Positions 6,446 through 7,971 of a stretch of 7,971 nt of DNA are shown one piece after another. Each line of letters opens with the position of its first letter. The stretch's first letter is position 1. Position numbers and translations under genes: made by a program. The stretch is taken from NCBI GenBank assembly GCA_017430945.1, contig JAFRMB010000153.1, positions 1 through 7,971 of the forward strand, written 5' to 3'. Below the pieces are notes generated by a model, which saw nothing but the letters and a program-made list of their open reading frames with translations, was not told where the DNA came from and ran no database searches. Origin of the DNA: Clostridia bacterium. Lineage in GTDB: Bacteria > Bacillota_A > Clostridia > Christensenellales > Aristaeellaceae.

Positions 6446-7051
6446 TCAATCGAGGTAATAGTACTTCATCAACCGGTCCCGCTCGGCCTCGTCCTTTATA
6501 AAGCCGATCATCCGGACCATGTTCTTGCCGCTGACATCCAGCGGCACGCCCTTTTCATGGTTCTTTTTCTGTAAGAAGCGGTTGTAATTGAAACACCCGC
6601 TGCAGCTTTCCAGCAGCTTCTTCACATGCGCGTCATCCAGCCTCTGTGCGGCCGAGAACTTCTGCTCGAGGGTGATCCGGCTCTTTATGCTCTGGTGGAA
6701 GCTGTCGTGGATCGCCTTGTACAGCGCGTCCTGATCCGTCTCCCCGGTCATGGCCTTGATCAGTTCTTCGTCTTTGACCTTCTGTTTGGCTTCTTCCTTC
6801 GCGCTCTTGTTCAGGTAGCGATGCACGCTGGCGTTCATATCGACCTTGGCGATGCGATCCGTCAGCTTGTTGAGCAGTATCCGAAGCGCCACGTACCCGG
6901 CGATGCCCCCGACGATGCCCAGTACGCCATTGAGTGCGGCCAGACCCATGCCCAGCAGGATCGCCGCGAACACGATCGCGATATTGCCCACCGCGGATAT
7001 CGCCGTCGCCACGGCGCTGAATTCATACTTTTTCCATATGAAAAGCCACAT
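6446..7051 (-). CDS. Unrecognised two-helix membrane protein, 201 residues
   Basis: I do not recognise this family. The start ATG (7051-7049) has an excellent SD, GGGGAGGA, at 7066-7059 with 7-base spacing, and its own promoter, so the gene looks real. The short N-terminus (MWLFIWKKYEF) is followed by two hydrophobic, glycine- and alanine-rich segments at about 12-40 and 43-60, joined by a tight turn (LNGVLG), giving a membrane hairpin. Residues 61-201 are soluble, highly charged and mostly helical-looking (KEEAKQKVKDEELIKAM). They contain a CSGC pair at 150-153 and end in KYYYLD. With few positive residues in the turn, both ends are probably cytoplasmic. CSGC could bind metal or form a disulfide, but only one such pair exists. 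It is convergent with the glycosyltransferase gene and divergent from comM. Function unknown. Confidence 0.82.
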   Translation of the reverse strand: MWLFIWKKYEFSAVATAISAVGNIAIVFAAILLGMGLAALNGVLGIVGGIAGYVALRILLNKLTDRIAKVDMNASVHRYLNKSAKEEAKQKVKDEELIKAMTGETDQDALYKAIHDSFHQSIKSRITLEQKFSAAQRLDDAHVKKLLESCSGCFNYNRFLQKKNHEKGVPLDVSGKNMVRMIGFIKDEAERDRLMKYYYLD

Positions 7052-7074
7052 ATGCCCGTCCTCCCCGTTTCCTT

Positions 7075-7116
7075 ATTCTGATCTTTACTTGATCTTATCA
7101 GAATTTCATCATTCTG
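7075..7116. repeat. Three-half-site inverted repeat over the minus-strand promoter
   Basis: ATTCTGAT (7075-7082) and ATCAGAAT (7097-7104) form a perfect 8-bp dyad with 14 bases between. A third half-site, ATTCTG (7111-7116), forms a 6-bp dyad with CAGAAT (7099-7104) across 6 bases. The array covers the -10 region, the spacer and the likely start site of the 201-residue gene. This is the layout expected of a repressor operator. No regulator gene is seen in the window. Confidence 0.5.
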
Positions 7117-7120
7117 TCAA
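7092..7120 (-). promoter_or_regulatory. Promoter of the 201-residue membrane protein gene
   Basis: Read on the minus strand, a perfect -35 TTGACA (7120-7115) is followed after 17 bases by TAAGAT (7097-7092), a 4-of-6 match to TATAAT. Transcription would start near 7085 and give a leader of about 35 bases to ATG 7051. The inverted-repeat array overlies these elements. Confidence 0.7.
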
Positions 7121-7145
7121 TGTCCGCGTGCCGTATGATTGGCTA

Positions 7146-7174
7146 TTGCTACACGACGGCTTTTTGGTTATAAT
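7146..7174 (+). promoter_or_regulatory. Promoter of comM
   Basis: A perfect -10 TATAAT (7169-7174) lies 17 bases after TTGCTA (7146-7151), which matches the -35 consensus at 4 of 6 positions. A start near 7181 would give a roughly 30-base leader to ATG 7211. It is divergent from the minus-strand promoter, with about 25 bases between the two -35 boxes, so comM seems to be transcribed separately from rbgA-rnhB-yraN here. Confidence 0.7.
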
Positions 7175-7210
7175 GTTGGAAACACCATCCTTTAAACGGG
7201 GGATACGGCC

Positions 7211-7971
7211 ATGCTCGCATTCATCAACAGCTGCGGACTCTCCGGCATCGACGGTTTCGGCGTCGACGTCGAGGTCAACCTTTCCCACGGGATGCCGATG
7301 TTCGAGATCGTCGGCCTGCCGGATGCCTCCGTCAAGGAATCCCGGGAGCGGGTGCGCGCGGCGATGAAAAACTCGGGCTTTCCCTTCCCCGCCGAGCGAC
7401 TCACGGTGAACCTGGCGCCGGCGGATCTGAAGAAGGAGGGGCCCGCCTTCGACCTGCCGATCGCTCTGGGCATGCTGGCCTGTCAGGGCATCATCGGTCC
7501 GGACGCCGCACAGGACATATGCGTGATCGGCGAGCTTTCCCTGGACGGCTCGGTGCGCCCCGTGCGCGGCGCGCTGCCGATGGTGATCTCCGCCGTCGAG
7601 CGCGGCGTCGGCCGCATCATGCTGCCGGAGGACAATATCAACGAGACCTGCTGCGTCGAGGGCGTGGAGATGTATCCCGTCCAGTCACTGAACGCCGCCG
7701 TGCGCCATCTGACGGGCGAGCTGCCCATCGAGCCGGTCCAGCCGGTGGCCTATCAGACGCTGATCAGCCATCGGCAATATGCCGAGGATTTCTGTCACGT
7801 CAAGGGCCAGCACAAGGCCAAGCGCGCGCTGGAGATCGCCGCTGCCGGCGGGCACAACGTGCTGCTCATCGGCCCGCCGGGCAGCGGCAAGACGCTGATG
7901 GCCCGATGCATGCCCACCATCCTGCCGGACATGACCTTCGACGAGGCGCTGGAGACCACGCGCATCCACTC
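7211..7971 (+). CDS. comM: ComM/YifB Mg-chelatase-like AAA ATPase, 5' part
   Basis: The first 253 codons of a protein usually about 500 residues long; the frame stays open to the window edge. In naturally transformable bacteria ComM is a hexameric helicase that widens heteroduplex joints during DNA uptake; in many others the family is called YifB and its role is less clear. Seen here: the N-terminal ChlI-type domain with VDVEVNLSHGMPMFEIVGLP, VKESRERVRAA, and LAPADLKKEG...FDLPIALGML. Then comes the AAA domain, opening with GQHKAKRALEIAAAGGHNVLLI and Walker A GPPGSGKT at 221-228. Walker B and the C-terminal domain lie beyond the window. The start ATG 7211 has GGGGGA at 7198-7203, 7 bases upstream. 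Position after yraN fits the common Clostridia order yraN-comM-dprA, here interrupted by two genes. Confidence 0.96.
   Translation, partial: MLAFINSCGLSGIDGFGVDVEVNLSHGMPMFEIVGLPDASVKESRERVRAAMKNSGFPFPAERLTVNLAPADLKKEGPAFDLPIALGMLACQGIIGPDAAQDICVIGELSLDGSVRPVRGALPMVISAVERGVGRIMLPEDNINETCCVEGVEMYPVQSLNAAVRHLTGELPIEPVQPVAYQTLISHRQYAEDFCHVKGQHKAKRALEIAAAGGHNVLLIGPPGSGKTLMARCMPTILPDMTFDEALETTRIH

Noticed and set aside
6846..7367. 173-codon + frame crossing the divergent promoter region into comM
   Set aside because: It runs antisense to the 201-residue gene, covers two good promoters and overlaps comM in another frame; the protein is low-complexity and without motifs.

Overview
The window looks like a chromosomal piece of a high-GC Firmicute, most likely an uncultured or gut-type Clostridia. 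This rests on three things: the gene order rplS - rbgA(ylqF) - rnhB - yraN ... comM(yifB), which is a familiar Firmicutes housekeeping block; strong purine-rich Shine-Dalgarno (SD) sites (GGGAGGTG, AGGAGG, GGGGAGGA); and sigma-A-like promoters with 17-base spacers. The coding DNA is visibly GC-rich. The organism assignment is inference, not a database result.

Region 1 (1-2246) is the housekeeping block on the + strand. It holds the 3' part of rplS (ribosomal protein L19), a good intrinsic terminator, and a structured leader with two more hairpins. Then come rbgA (circularly permuted 50S-assembly GTPase), rnhB (RNase HII) and yraN (UPF0102 nuclease-fold protein, overlapping rnhB by 8 bases). 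The theme is ribosome maturation and nucleic-acid maintenance.

Region 2 (2247-6294) is an AT-rich leader with a weak candidate promoter, then one very large gene (1304 codons). Its product reads as five parts: a signal peptide, a CBM4/9-like carbohydrate-binding domain, a complete GT-C membrane glycosyltransferase module, a discoidin (F5/8 type C)-like domain, and a second GT-C module of the protein O-mannosyltransferase (PMT, GT39) type. The discoidin-like domain sits inside the first extracellular loop of the PMT module. This two-enzyme, two-lectin fusion is the most interesting object here and is probably a surface glycosylation enzyme.

Region 3 (6295-7210) starts with a near-perfect hairpin lying between convergent genes. 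It is followed by a minus-strand gene for an unrecognised 201-residue two-helix membrane protein, whose promoter overlaps a three-half-site inverted-repeat array. A divergent promoter then faces the next gene.

Region 4 (7211-7971) is the 5' half of comM/yifB (Mg-chelatase-like AAA ATPase), cut by the window edge just after Walker A.

The big glycosyltransferase and the small membrane protein appear to be accessory genes set between yraN and comM. No CRISPR array, tRNA, rRNA, insertion sequence or attachment site was seen.
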